Shown: in pieces, positions 1-5,906 of the stretch | Layout: each line of letters begins with the position of its first letter | How positions within the stretch are numbered: the first letter of the stretch is position 1 | Assembly: GCA_036272735.1 (NCBI GenBank) | Contig: DATAYF010000733.1 | Coordinates: 1 to 13,987 of the forward strand | Reading direction: 5' to 3' | Length of the DNA stretch: 13,987 nt | Source: DATAYF01 sp036272735 | Lineage (GTDB): Bacteria > Chloroflexota > Ktedonobacteria > Ktedonobacterales > Ktedonobacteraceae | Translations under genes and position numbers: made by a program | Notes under the pieces: generated by a model | Database searches by the model: none | Told to the model about the DNA's origin: nothing | What the model saw: the letters and a program-made list of their open reading frames with translations, nothing else

Positions 1-2
1 AT

Positions 3-170
3 CACTGCGGTGAGATTGTTCAGAAAACCTTGAGTGTTCGTACGCATGTGTGTCCTCATTGCGGGTATATTGCCGATAGAGACGTCAATGCCGCTAAGAA
101 TATCTTGCGTGAAGGGCTAGGGCATAGCCTTCAGGAGTCAACGTACACCGATGGGTGCCGCGTTTCCTGA
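3..170 (+). CDS. tnpB: TnpB RNA-guided nuclease / IS605 OrfB, C-terminal fragment
   Basis: Partial gene: only the last 55 codons are present and the start lies left of the window. TnpB is the RNA-guided DNA endonuclease of IS200/IS605 elements and the ancestor of Cas12; it cuts DNA next to a transposon-associated motif using an RNA made from the element's right end. Visible here are the second half of the zinc ribbon (an HCGE remnant of the first CxxC, then CPHCGY) and the RuvC-III segment DRDVNAAKNIL, whose first Asp is the third catalytic acidic residue of the family. The ending after NIL (about 25 residues rich in G, S, T) is normal for this family. The reading frame is intact to TGA at 168-170, so nothing in the visible part suggests decay. 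Confidence 0.88.
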   Translation, partial: HCGEIVQKTLSVRTHVCPHCGYIADRDVNAAKNILREGLGHSLQESTYTDGCRVS

Positions 171-224
171 GAAGCCCCCGGATTTATCCGTGGGGAGTTG
201 TCACTTGATCACGGCGCGTATAGC
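90..224 (+). ncRNA. Putative omega-RNA (reRNA) 3' part with guide segment
   Basis: For studied TnpB systems the guide RNA is transcribed from the 3' end of tnpB through the right end, and the bases just outside the element act as the guide. By that rule the scaffold here would end near 204 and the guide would be about 205-224, which lies in the interrupted acetyltransferase gene. The left limit given is only a rough placing. The inference rests on the position of the element end, not on any conserved RNA motif I could verify. Confidence 0.35.
175..195 (+). repeat. IS right-end hairpin
   Basis: CCCC (175-178) pairs with GGGG (192-195), and CGGAT (179-183) with ATCCG (186-190), leaving one bulged T at 191 and a very small loop. 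In IS200/IS605 elements such imperfect subterminal hairpins are recognised in single-stranded form by the TnpA Y1 transposase. It could also act as a weak terminator for tnpB. Confidence 0.7.
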
Positions 225-485
225 ACACCTAAAATCGAACTCTTTTACGGACTGTCGCGAGCATATTGGGGCCAGGGGTTGATCACCGAGGCCAGTGAAA
301 CGTTGGTACAGTATGGCTTCCACACGCTCAAGCTTCATCGCATCACTGGCTGCACAGCACGCCTGAATTTTCGCTCACAGGGTGTTATGAAGCGTGTTGG
401 TATGAGTGTTGGTGATCATCCATCAGAGCCGGAATCGCTACTGGGAGTATTGAATAATCCTGCTTTAGTTGGAATAATGCTTTAG
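205..485 (+). pseudogene. GNAT acetyltransferase (RimJ/RimL type), C-terminal half, cut off by the IS
   Basis: The reading frame directly after the IS end gives KIELFYGLSRAYWGQGLITE and then LHRITGCTARLNFRSQGVMK, the classic core and C-terminal half of the Acetyltransf_3 branch: a 'YGLS.. YWGQG..TEA' acetyl-CoA loop followed by 'LHRI... N..S..vmkRvGM'. Members usually have 170-190 residues; about 93 remain, so roughly the N-terminal half, including the first strands of the fold, is missing. The frame can be read from TTG at 198 inside the IS end, but no ribosome binding site precedes it and half a GNAT fold is unlikely to work. The other half should lie left of the IS, outside the window. The tail ends LLGVLNNPALVGIML with a normal stop, so only the insertion appears to have damaged it. 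Confidence 0.72.
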
Positions 486-723
486 TAGGGGAATAGTTAT
501 CTTTAGCAAATGCATCTCAGGTTTGAAAATGACTCTACGATCTATGTCGAAACAAGCTCATGTTCAAAGATCGGCTTTCTAAAGACGTTCTGCAAGACGC
601 TTGAAAATGTAGATGCGATTGCCCTGGGCTCCCTCACGCCCGTGTCAACCACATATTGTTTTGCTGTTTCCTCGTATACGTAGTGTGCATATAGCCTGAA
701 CGATAGAGAGGAGTACTGGTTTC

Positions 724-1749
724 GTGTTAGACCTTGTCTCTATGATTGCTGCTGACCAGCGCCGTTGGGATGATATCCCCTTGCTACCAACAATTTTCGC
801 CACGTCTGAGCCTGCCAAAATCGCTCATTTTATCGATGATTTCTGTCGCACTCACCTGAGCAGTGCCCCGATCAAAACCGAGTTTTTTGCTCCCAGTGTG
901 GGCGCGGTTTTTGGTCTGTGCCTATCTGATGGTCGCCGTGTCGTCGTGAAAGCGCACTCATCTTCTCATGAGGCTGAGTTCCTCCGTGCCGTTTCGCAGG
1001 TCCAGCGCTATCTTGTTGATCAAGGCTATCCGTGTCCGCGTCCTATCCTTGGTCCGCTCCCACTGTGTCTTGGCCTGGCGACTGTTGAGGAGCTTGTTGA
1101 CGAAGGGGCGTATGGTGAGCCACACGATCCTGCTATCTGTCGCTCACTTGCCGACCTGTTGGTGCAACTTGTCAACCTCCTGCGCAATCCCTCTGCTATT
1201 CCTGGCATACAAGCTGCTGTTTTTGATCAGCATCCCTTGCCACCAGGTGTTTTGTGGTCTGTTCCTCACAATGCGATCTTCGATTTTGCGGCTACCGCGA
1301 CCGGGGCCGAATGGATCGACGACCTGGCGAGGCCAGCCAGTGAAACCCTGGCAAGTGGTGCTGGCGAACTGGTACTCGGACATACCGATTGGAGTGTGAA
1401 ACACGTGCGTTACGTTGCTGGCAAGGCTCGTGTGATCTATGATTGGGACAGCCTGGCGCGTATGAAAGAGCCTGCTATGGTTGGTAGTGCGGCAATGAAC
1501 TTTACCTATAATGAATGGGGTGCACCTGCGCGTCCAACATGTGATGAAGCCCGCGCGTTCGTCTCCGCATACGAAACTGCCCGTGGCGCATCCTTCACGC
1601 CTGAAGAGTATAGGACGCTGCAAGCCTCGGTCACGTATCGCCTGGCTTATGGTTCGCGCTGTGAGCATAGCCTCAATCCAACCCAAACCGTGTATCCAGC
1701 CGATAGCTGCCGTGCGCTGCTCGCTTGCTACGGCGAAAACTTCTTATAG
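724..1749 (+). CDS. Aminoglycoside phosphotransferase (APH)/choline-kinase-like phosphotransferase
   Basis: 341 residues with a kinase-like fold of the APH superfamily, which moves the ATP gamma-phosphate onto small hydroxylated molecules. The N-lobe has a strand ending RRVVVKAHS with the likely ATP-binding Lys76, and E83/E85 just after it as candidates for the salt-bridge partner. The C-lobe has the Brenner-type motif GHTDWSVKH (H220, catalytic D222), with His227 where Asn is usual, then VIYDWDSL with D240/D242 as the Mg-binding Asp of the 'DFG-like' motif. The start is GTG at 724, chosen for GAGAGGAG about 10 bases upstream. The gene stands alone; a 6-bp inverted repeat (ATAGCT/AGCTAT, 1745-1761) sits at its stop. 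The substrate cannot be read from sequence: antibiotic resistance is possible, but most environmental members act on other metabolites. Confidence 0.8.
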   Translation: MLDLVSMIAADQRRWDDIPLLPTIFATSEPAKIAHFIDDFCRTHLSSAPIKTEFFAPSVGAVFGLCLSDGRRVVVKAHSSSHEAEFLRAVSQVQRYLVDQGYPCPRPILGPLPLCLGLATVEELVDEGAYGEPHDPAICRSLADLLVQLVNLLRNPSAIPGIQAAVFDQHPLPPGVLWSVPHNAIFDFAATATGAEWIDDLARPASETLASGAGELVLGHTDWSVKHVRYVAGKARVIYDWDSLARMKEPAMVGSAAMNFTYNEWGAPARPTCDEARAFVSAYETARGASFTPEEYRTLQASVTYRLAYGSRCEHSLNPTQTVYPADSCRALLACYGENFL

Positions 1750-2015
1750 CTGAAAGAGCTATCTTCAAACCATTATCAACTATACCCGCCTGCTTTATCA
1801 AATAGCGCGATCTTGTACTAATGCACCTTTGACGTTCACGAAGTGGCATTATAAGATCCGGTATAAGAAGTATAAGAAAATAAAGAATTTGTCTTATGTC
1901 TACCGTCTACCCACCATCTCTATACCTCCAACTGGCGTAATTACTCATACCAGCCATTGGTTACATATTTGCTCGCTCACATTTCTCCATCCAATCACAA
2001 ATTTCCTCTCAATGA

Positions 2016-2117
2016 TGCGAATATGACGAGGAGCCTTTTGCAAGGATGTTCGCTTATACTTTTAAGAAAATTTCGGGTGAAACGCCGTTTCACTGGATGG
2101 AGAACGTAGCGTTGTAG
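2016..2117 (+). pseudogene. Possible remnant of an AraC/XylS-family regulator C-terminus
   Basis: Between an in-frame TGA (2013-2015) and TAG (2115-2117) the frame reads 33 codons, including YDEEPFARMF and FKKISGETPFHW. AraC-family proteins end their second helix-turn-helix with a pattern like 'GY-x-S/E-x-x-x-F-x-R-x-F-K-K-x-x-G-x-T/S-P', which this resembles with a few extra residues in the middle. No first helix-turn-helix or ligand domain is visible upstream in any frame, so if real it is a decayed scrap. The match is by eye over a short segment and may be chance. Confidence 0.27.
2077..2093. repeat. 17-base palindrome, operator-like
   Basis: GTGAAACG, a central C, then CGTTTCAC is a perfect inverted repeat. 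The form resembles LacI-family operators, which are palindromes centred on CG with TGAAAC-type arms. It lies 135 bases before the phosphatase start. No LacI-type regulator is in the window, so its use is unknown; it also overlaps the possible AraC remnant. Confidence 0.4.
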
Positions 2118-2227
2118 ATCGCAATAGTTTCCCCAACTCTTCATGAGCGGGGTGGGAAAGGGGTGCGCGTCAATGTGCCGACGTACTAACGTGAAGTTGT
2201 GCTTTATTATTTGCGCCGAGAGGTCAC

Positions 2228-3202
2228 GTGCTCGTGAATAATACACCCCTGGCACTTGCCCTACCCAGGTTGCGCTTGCCACAAAAAGAGCGTGCGACCA
2301 GGCCCACCGCGAAACCCGCCACCTGGGCGCGTCATTCCGTCGAACTTTCGCCCGTTCAGCGCAGGTCTATTCCGGACATTCCGACGCGTCCAGCCCCTAC
2401 TGCACCTCAACGCCTGGCTCCCCGACCCTTGACCATCGGTGTCGGCTGGCATCGTGGACTGACACGCAGTCACGATCCCAATGAGGATAGCCTTGTTTTC
2501 TTGCAAGGGATGTGCACCTATCACGATCAGTTGATGCCCTTTAGCCTTTTTGTGATTGCCGACGGTATGGGTGGGCATGATTGCGGCCAGGAGGCGAGTC
2601 GACTGGCTATGCACACAATGATGTATACTGTGCTGCAAAATATCGTGATGGGCAACGAACTGACTGACGAATACTTGCTCGATATGCTCACCGGTGGCGT
2701 GCAGTGGGCTAATCTGGCGGTCTGTAAGGCCGCGCAAGAGCAGCAAAACGATATGGGCACCACGCTGACCGCTGCGCTGGTGATCGGTGTGCATGCCTAC
2801 GTCGTGAACGTCGGTGATAGCCGCGTATACAGGTATCGCGCCAACGCTCGTCAACATCTCAAGCAGATTACGCGTGATCATTCGCTGGTGGCCCATCTGG
2901 TGGAGACTGGTGAGATTGCCCCCAATGCCATCTATACGCACCCAGACCGCAACCAGGTGTATCGTTGCCTGGGCAATGACGAAGAGCTGGAAATCGATGG
3001 CTTTATGGAAACCCTGCAAGCCGGAGATCGTCTGCTGCTCTGCTCCGATGGACTGTGGGAGATGGTCCATAATCCCGAAATCGAGCGCTTGCTCAGCTAC
3101 GAGGTAGAGCCGGGCCACGCATGTGATCTGCTCGTGAAGGAGTCGCTACGCGCCGGGGGGTGCGATAACGTGAGCGTGATCGTTGCTCGTGTGCCGGAGT
3201 AG
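2228..3202 (+). CDS. PPM/PP2C-family serine/threonine protein phosphatase
   Basis: Metal-dependent phosphatase that removes phosphate from Ser/Thr of proteins, in bacteria usually opposing Hanks-type kinases. The catalytic domain spans about residues 70-323. Motifs in order: NED at 85-87 (D87), VIADGMGGH with metal-binding D112 and G113, GTTLTAALV (178-186), VGDSRVYRYR (195-204), ITRDHS (214-219), LLLCSDGLWEMV with D274, and GGCDNVSVIV with D313/N314. All expected metal ligands are present. Residues 1-65 are an extra, probably disordered arm rich in Pro and Arg that is not part of the fold. Start: GTG 2228 lies only 4 bases after GAGAGG (2218-2223); the in-frame GTG at 2234 would have a better spacing of 10, so the true start may be 2234. 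No partner kinase or anti-sigma gene is adjacent. The gene ends 49 bases before the convergent DtxR-family gene. Confidence 0.93.
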   Translation: MLVNNTPLALALPRLRLPQKERATRPTAKPATWARHSVELSPVQRRSIPDIPTRPAPTAPQRLAPRPLTIGVGWHRGLTRSHDPNEDSLVFLQGMCTYHDQLMPFSLFVIADGMGGHDCGQEASRLAMHTMMYTVLQNIVMGNELTDEYLLDMLTGGVQWANLAVCKAAQEQQNDMGTTLTAALVIGVHAYVVNVGDSRVYRYRANARQHLKQITRDHSLVAHLVETGEIAPNAIYTHPDRNQVYRCLGNDEELEIDGFMETLQAGDRLLLCSDGLWEMVHNPEIERLLSYEVEPGHACDLLVKESLRAGGCDNVSVIVARVPE

Positions 3203-3251
3203 GTCACTATTGCTTTTTGTCAGTTCGGCCTGATTGGGTTTATTTTTATTT

Positions 3252-3950
3252 CTAGCTGGCAGCGTCATCCTGGCGCTTACTCTGTTCGCTCACGAAGATG
3301 CGCTCGGCCACCTCGTTGCCCAGTGGCTGCGTTGTAGCGCCCACGCGCAACGTGAGGATGTTGCCATACGGCGCTTTTGCCTCAAGTGTCGCCTGGGTGC
3401 CCGGTACAATGCCCAGGGACGCAAGGTATTTGAGCAGATCAGCGTCCTCGTCCGGCACACGGACAATGCGTGCGCACATGCCAACGGCGAGAGTTGTCAA
3501 TGGCACGTCGTCGCTTGTATCGATGCTACCGTCCTGGCGTGGAATGGGATCGCCATGAGGATCACGCGTTGGATTGCCCAGCCTGGCATCGATGCGCTCT
3601 TCCAGGTCTTCGGAAATGATGGGGGCGAGCCGTTCGGCTTCGTTGCGCACCAGTTCCCAGGGCATATCCAGAGTCGTGGTCAGGAACAGTTCGAGCAGGC
3701 GTTGATGGCGTATCAGTTCCAGCGCGATGGCATCCCCTCGCGGCGTCAGTTCGATGCGCTGATAAGGAGCGTGTTTGATATACGCGTGCTCTTCGCCTTC
3801 GCTCAGATGTTTGATCATCGACGACACCGAGGCTGGCTTCACCCTCAACTGTTCCGCGAGCTGGCGCGTCGTGACCTGCCCCGTTTCCTGTCGCAAGAGA
3901 TAGACGGTTTTGAGATATTCCTGTTCTGCTGCTGATAAATTTTCGATCAT
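3252..3950 (-). CDS. DtxR-family metal-dependent transcriptional regulator (IdeR/MntR-like)
   Basis: 232 residues from ATG 3950; this start is preferred over GTG 3974 because AGAGGGGGTGA (3958-3968) stands 7 bases before it. Layout: winged helix 1-68 with LAEQLRVKPASVSSMIKHL (31-49) as recognition part, dimerisation/metal domain about 70-145, and a C-terminal FeoA/SH3-like domain about 150-222 (LGIVPGTQATLEAKAPYGNI). The family represses iron or manganese genes when Fe2+ or Mn2+ is bound. Several usual ligands are absent: by alignment to DtxR, His79 is Gln83, His98 is Arg102, and Glu105-His106 is Ala109-Pro110; E11, E87 and E106 remain. The gene is divergent from a VIT-like metal transporter gene and has a DtxR-type box in its own promoter, which suggests autoregulation and joint control. 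Which metal it senses, or whether it senses one, is open. Confidence 0.9.
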   Translation of the reverse strand: MIENLSAAEQEYLKTVYLLRQETGQVTTRQLAEQLRVKPASVSSMIKHLSEGEEHAYIKHAPYQRIELTPRGDAIALELIRHQRLLELFLTTTLDMPWELVRNEAERLAPIISEDLEERIDARLGNPTRDPHGDPIPRQDGSIDTSDDVPLTTLAVGMCARIVRVPDEDADLLKYLASLGIVPGTQATLEAKAPYGNILTLRVGATTQPLGNEVAERIFVSEQSKRQDDAAS

Positions 3951-3977
3951 GCGCGCTTCACCCCCTCTTAGCACATG

Positions 3978-3996
3978 CTAATTTAGCCTCACCTAA
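3978..3996 (-). promoter_or_regulatory. DtxR/IdeR-type operator (iron box)
   Basis: The minus strand reads TTAGGTGAGGCTAAATTAG. Against the known DtxR/IdeR consensus TTAGGTTAGGCTAACCTAA it matches 15 of 19 positions. It covers the expected transcription start and touches the -10, a repressor position. The flanking 3968-3981 is a further perfect inverted repeat (TTAGCA-CA-TGCTAA), so the operator may be composite. Binding by the neighbouring protein is inference. Confidence 0.6.
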
Positions 3997-4025
3997 TGTT
4001 ACTATACACTATATGTTTTTGTCAA
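3996..4025 (-). promoter_or_regulatory. Sigma-70-type promoter of the DtxR-family gene
   Basis: On the minus strand TTGACA (4020-4025, perfect -35) is followed after 18 bases by TAACAT (3996-4001, 4/6 match to TATAAT). Transcription would start near 3990, inside the DtxR-like box, leaving a leader of about 40 bases. The -10 is weak and was chosen by spacing. Confidence 0.5.
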
Positions 4026-4059
4026 ATTTAGAAAGGGAATACTTTTATGTTAGGGAATG

Positions 4060-4089
4060 TTGACAATAGTGTAAAGCGTAGCATATACT
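4060..4089 (+). promoter_or_regulatory. Sigma-70-type promoter of the VIT-like gene
   Basis: TTGACA (4060-4065) and TATACT (4084-4089, 5/6) are separated by 18 bases. Start of transcription is expected near 4096, about 50 bases before the chosen ATG. No good DtxR box overlaps it; the repressor box lies some 65 bases upstream, so common control of both genes is not assured. Confidence 0.6.
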
Positions 4090-4125
4090 TACTACGTATC
4101 TGAAGAGGAAAGTGTTAGCACAATC

Positions 4126-4147
4126 AGGAGAGAAAGGATCACCTCCT
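4126..4147 (+). promoter_or_regulatory. Leader hairpin: SD paired with an anti-SD sequence before the ATG
   Basis: AGGAG (4126-4130) can pair with CTCCT (4143-4147), which ends directly at the ATG of 4148, loop 12 bases. The stretch 4136-4147, GGATCACCTCCT, equals the conserved 3' end of bacterial 16S rRNA, i.e. the anti-Shine-Dalgarno. AAAGGA (4133-4138) could serve as a second ribosome binding site, 9 bases from the ATG. A hairpin hiding the ribosome site is possible but not shown. Confidence 0.4.
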
Positions 4148-4729
4148 ATGGATCAACAACAGACACGTGATGAGCACGTTGAACATACAAAAGGCCAGCA
4201 ATCATCGTCGGTCGTAACCAATGTTGTCGAGTCTGTAAAAGGGGCGGCTTCCGGTGACGAGGCTTCGCGCCGTTTCCTGCTGCGTGTTGTGCAGCCTGGC
4301 CTGGCTGGACTGATGGATGGCTCTGTCTCTACGCTGGCTCCGATATTTGCCTCCGCGTTTTTCACGCACATTCCATTTGCCGCCTTCCTGGTTGGCATGG
4401 CTGCCGCGACCGGTGCCGGTATCAGCATGGCGTTCTCCGAGGCGCTGTCGGATGATGGCGAGCTAACCGGACGAGGCAGTCCGGTGACGCGTGGCTTGAT
4501 TACTGGTGGCATGACCTTTATCGGTGGCTCTTTGCATACACTGCCGTTTCTTGTTTCCGACCTCCATCTCGCTCTGCTCATCGCCTACGTTGTCGTCGCG
4601 GTCGAACTGGTGGTCATCGCCGCCATTCGCCATCGTTTCTTTGGCACCTCGTGGTGGCTCTCTACGTTACAAGTCGTGGGCGGTGGTGCGCTGGTCTTTG
4701 CGGCTGCCTGGCTCTTCGGCAACGCGTAA
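4148..4729 (+). CDS. VIT1/CCC1-family-like integral membrane protein (probable Fe/Mn transporter)
   Basis: 193 residues from ATG 4148. A soluble polar N-terminus (1-45, many Q, E, S) is followed by about five membrane segments near 58-75, 78-97, 114-133, 138-160 and 171-190. The first contains GLMDGSVSTLAPIFA, like the 'DG.VSt.a...g' TM1 of VIT/CCC1 proteins, which export Fe2+ or Mn2+ from the cytoplasm to a store or to the outside. The loop after TM2 (FSEALSDDGELTGRGSP) is short and lacks the long metal-binding helical insert of plant VIT1. Divergent placing next to a DtxR-family regulator supports a role in metal homeostasis. Start: GTG 4112 in the same frame would add 12 residues, but its SD (AGAGG, 4104-4108) is only 3 bases away, so ATG 4148 is preferred. 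Family placing is by eye on TM1 and topology. Confidence 0.72.
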   Translation: MDQQQTRDEHVEHTKGQQSSSVVTNVVESVKGAASGDEASRRFLLRVVQPGLAGLMDGSVSTLAPIFASAFFTHIPFAAFLVGMAAATGAGISMAFSEALSDDGELTGRGSPVTRGLITGGMTFIGGSLHTLPFLVSDLHLALLIAYVVVAVELVVIAAIRHRFFGTSWWLSTLQVVGGGALVFAAAWLFGNA

Positions 4730-4772
4730 TGAAGATGGTCTAAAAGGTTGGATTGATTGACGAGGCTGTACG

Positions 4773-4835
4773 AAGACGATTCCCGCAAGGGAACGATTCC
4801 CGCAAGGAGGATCGTTCCCTTGCGGGAATCGTCTT
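4773..4835. terminator. 25-bp perfect hairpin between convergent genes, likely bidirectional terminator
   Basis: Arms 4773-4797 and 4811-4835 are perfectly complementary, loop 13 bases. On the + strand the right arm ends in a T run (CTTTTC), as an intrinsic terminator for the VIT-like gene needs; for the sigma gene coming the other way there is no clear U tract. The left arm and loop also hold a tandem repeat: ACGATTCCCGCAAGG occurs at 4776-4790 and 4793-4807, and inverted at 4818-4832. Confidence 0.7.
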
Positions 4836-4919
4836 TTCGCTCTCTCATGTTGCGTGTGTGGTGGAAGCGTGATACTACGCGGCGGCTTCCTCGTCGTCAT
4901 CATAGTGACTCAATGATTT

Positions 4920-5906
4920 TTACCCCAAAAAATCCTGGAGCATCCTGCTACGGCTCGGATGATCCAACTTTCGCAAAGCCCGAAACTCAACCTGCCGTAC
5001 TGCTTCGTGGCTTAATCCTAATTTGCGGCCTGTTTCCGATAAGCTGTGCTCGGCACCTCCGTTCAAGCCATAACGAAGCTGCAAAACGTATTTCTCTCTC
5101 TCGGTCAGACAGTTCAATAAATCTTGTACGTACTCCTGTAATGTCTGGCTGATGACCACGCGCTCAGGCGAGTACGATGGGTCATCTTCCAGCAACTCAC
5201 TTAGCGAGATATTGTCATCACCTCCTTTCCTTGGCATATCCAGGCTGATCGTTTCTTGGTGCGTCGATAACATCTCGATCACCTCGTGTACGCTCACCTC
5301 CATCTGGCTCGCCAGTTCTTCTATCGTGGGTTCACTCTCCATCCCCTGTTGTTGCAATCGTCGTCTGACTCGCCCCAGGCGCTTCATCTCCTCCACTTTA
5401 TAGAGTGGCACACGAATCATGTGCGCCTGCTCGGCCAGCGCCCTCGTGATGTATTGCCTGATCCACCACGTGGCATATGTGCTGAAACGATAGCCTTTTT
5501 TGTAATCGAACTTCTCGACCGCGTGCATCAGTCCCAGGTTGCCCTCCTGTACCAGGTCCATCAGGTCCATGCCAAAGCCACGATACTTCCTTGCCAGGTG
5601 CAGGACCAGGCGCAAATTGGCTTCGATCAGTTGTTGCTTGGCTGCCTGGGCGTCTTTTTGCTCCTCGCTCTCCGGCTCGACCTTTAGTGATGGCAGCGGT
5701 GGCAGTGCCGGACGGCGACCACGTGGCTTCTGCACAGTTTTAGCTTTTTCGATGCGCTCACCCAGGTGCGTCACCTCTTCGCTGGAAAGTAAGCCGACCT
5801 GGCCTATTTCGTAACGATATACCTTTGTCGTATCGCTCAAATTCAAGGCTTCTGGATTTGCCAGAATGCGTTCCCCTACGCTTACAGTCATTGTCGTGTT
5901 TGTCAT
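4920..5906 (-). CDS. Sigma-70 family RNA polymerase sigma factor (RpoD/SigA-like, group 2 type)
   Basis: 328 residues from ATG 5906, chosen for GGAGGG (5916-5921) 9 bases upstream; upstream in-frame codons to 6023 are not needed. Sigma factors direct RNA polymerase to promoters. Order: region 1.2 about 28-56 (YRYEIGQVGLLSSEEVTHLG), a Pro/Arg-rich linker 57-90, region 2 about 97-167 with DLMDLVQEGNLGLMHAVEKF and the 2.4 helix YRFSTYATWWIRQYI (near-identical to primary sigma factors, so -10 recognition should be consensus-like), region 3 about 168-245 (EEMKRL...IEELASQM), and region 4 about 265-318 with LTEREKYVLQLRYGL and HTH LSETGRKLGLSHEAVRQVE. Region 1.1 is missing and the protein is short for a primary sigma, which points to an alternative group-2 factor. 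It is divergent from a desaturase gene. No anti-sigma gene is beside it. Confidence 0.92.
   Translation of the reverse strand: MTNTTMTVSVGERILANPEALNLSDTTKVYRYEIGQVGLLSSEEVTHLGERIEKAKTVQKPRGRRPALPPLPSLKVEPESEEQKDAQAAKQQLIEANLRLVLHLARKYRGFGMDLMDLVQEGNLGLMHAVEKFDYKKGYRFSTYATWWIRQYITRALAEQAHMIRVPLYKVEEMKRLGRVRRRLQQQGMESEPTIEELASQMEVSVHEVIEMLSTHQETISLDMPRKGGDDNISLSELLEDDPSYSPERVVISQTLQEYVQDLLNCLTEREKYVLQLRYGLNGGAEHSLSETGRKLGLSHEAVRQVEFRALRKLDHPSRSRMLQDFLG

Larger units (their letters stand above)
1..204 (+). mobile_element. Right end of an IS200/IS605-type (TnpB-encoding) insertion sequence
   Basis: The window opens inside the element: the last 55 codons of tnpB, then a short non-coding right end with a G/C-rich hairpin at 175-195 and the tail GTTGTCAC. 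A tnpB stop followed within a few bases by an imperfect hairpin and a GTTGTCAC-like end is how many IS605/IS1341-type elements finish. I place the outer boundary at about 204 because the acetyltransferase-like reading starts directly after it; the exact cleavage base is inferred. The left end, and any tnpA, lie outside the window. Confidence 0.75.
1750..2227. other. 478-base intergenic region, AT-rich on the left
   Basis: No convincing complete gene. Short open frames (a 65-residue one on + at 1829-2026 and a 95-residue one on - at 1995-2282) have no recognisable domain, and the second runs into the phosphatase gene. The left half is AT-rich and contains three copies of TATAAGA (1850-1856, 1862-1868, 1871-1877). 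The right half holds a short frame like an AraC-family tail (2016-2117) with a 17-base palindrome in it (2077-2093). The promoter of the phosphatase gene should be in the right part, but I found no clear -35/-10 pair. Confidence 0.6.

Noticed and set aside
542..690. Minus-strand open frame reading EETAKQYVVDTGVREPRAIA, protein-like in composition
   Set aside because: It has no good start codon or ribosome site, ends against the promoter region of the phosphotransferase gene, and resembles no family I know. At most an unrecognised remnant.
1144..1686. 180-codon open frame antisense to the phosphotransferase gene
   Set aside because: Composition and lack of any motif mark it as a shadow of the + strand gene, which has intact catalytic motifs.
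2261..3118. 285-codon minus-strand open frame opposite the PP2C gene
   Set aside because: The + strand carries all phosphatase motifs; the antisense frame is a by-product of codon usage.
3203..3251. Terminator between the convergent PP2C and DtxR-family genes
   Set aside because: The gap is T-rich (TTTATTTTTATTT) but I could not find a stable stem before the T run, so no terminator is called.
3234..3935. 233-codon + strand open frame over the DtxR-family gene
   Set aside because: Antisense shadow of a gene with clear winged-helix and FeoA-like domains; no ribosome site.
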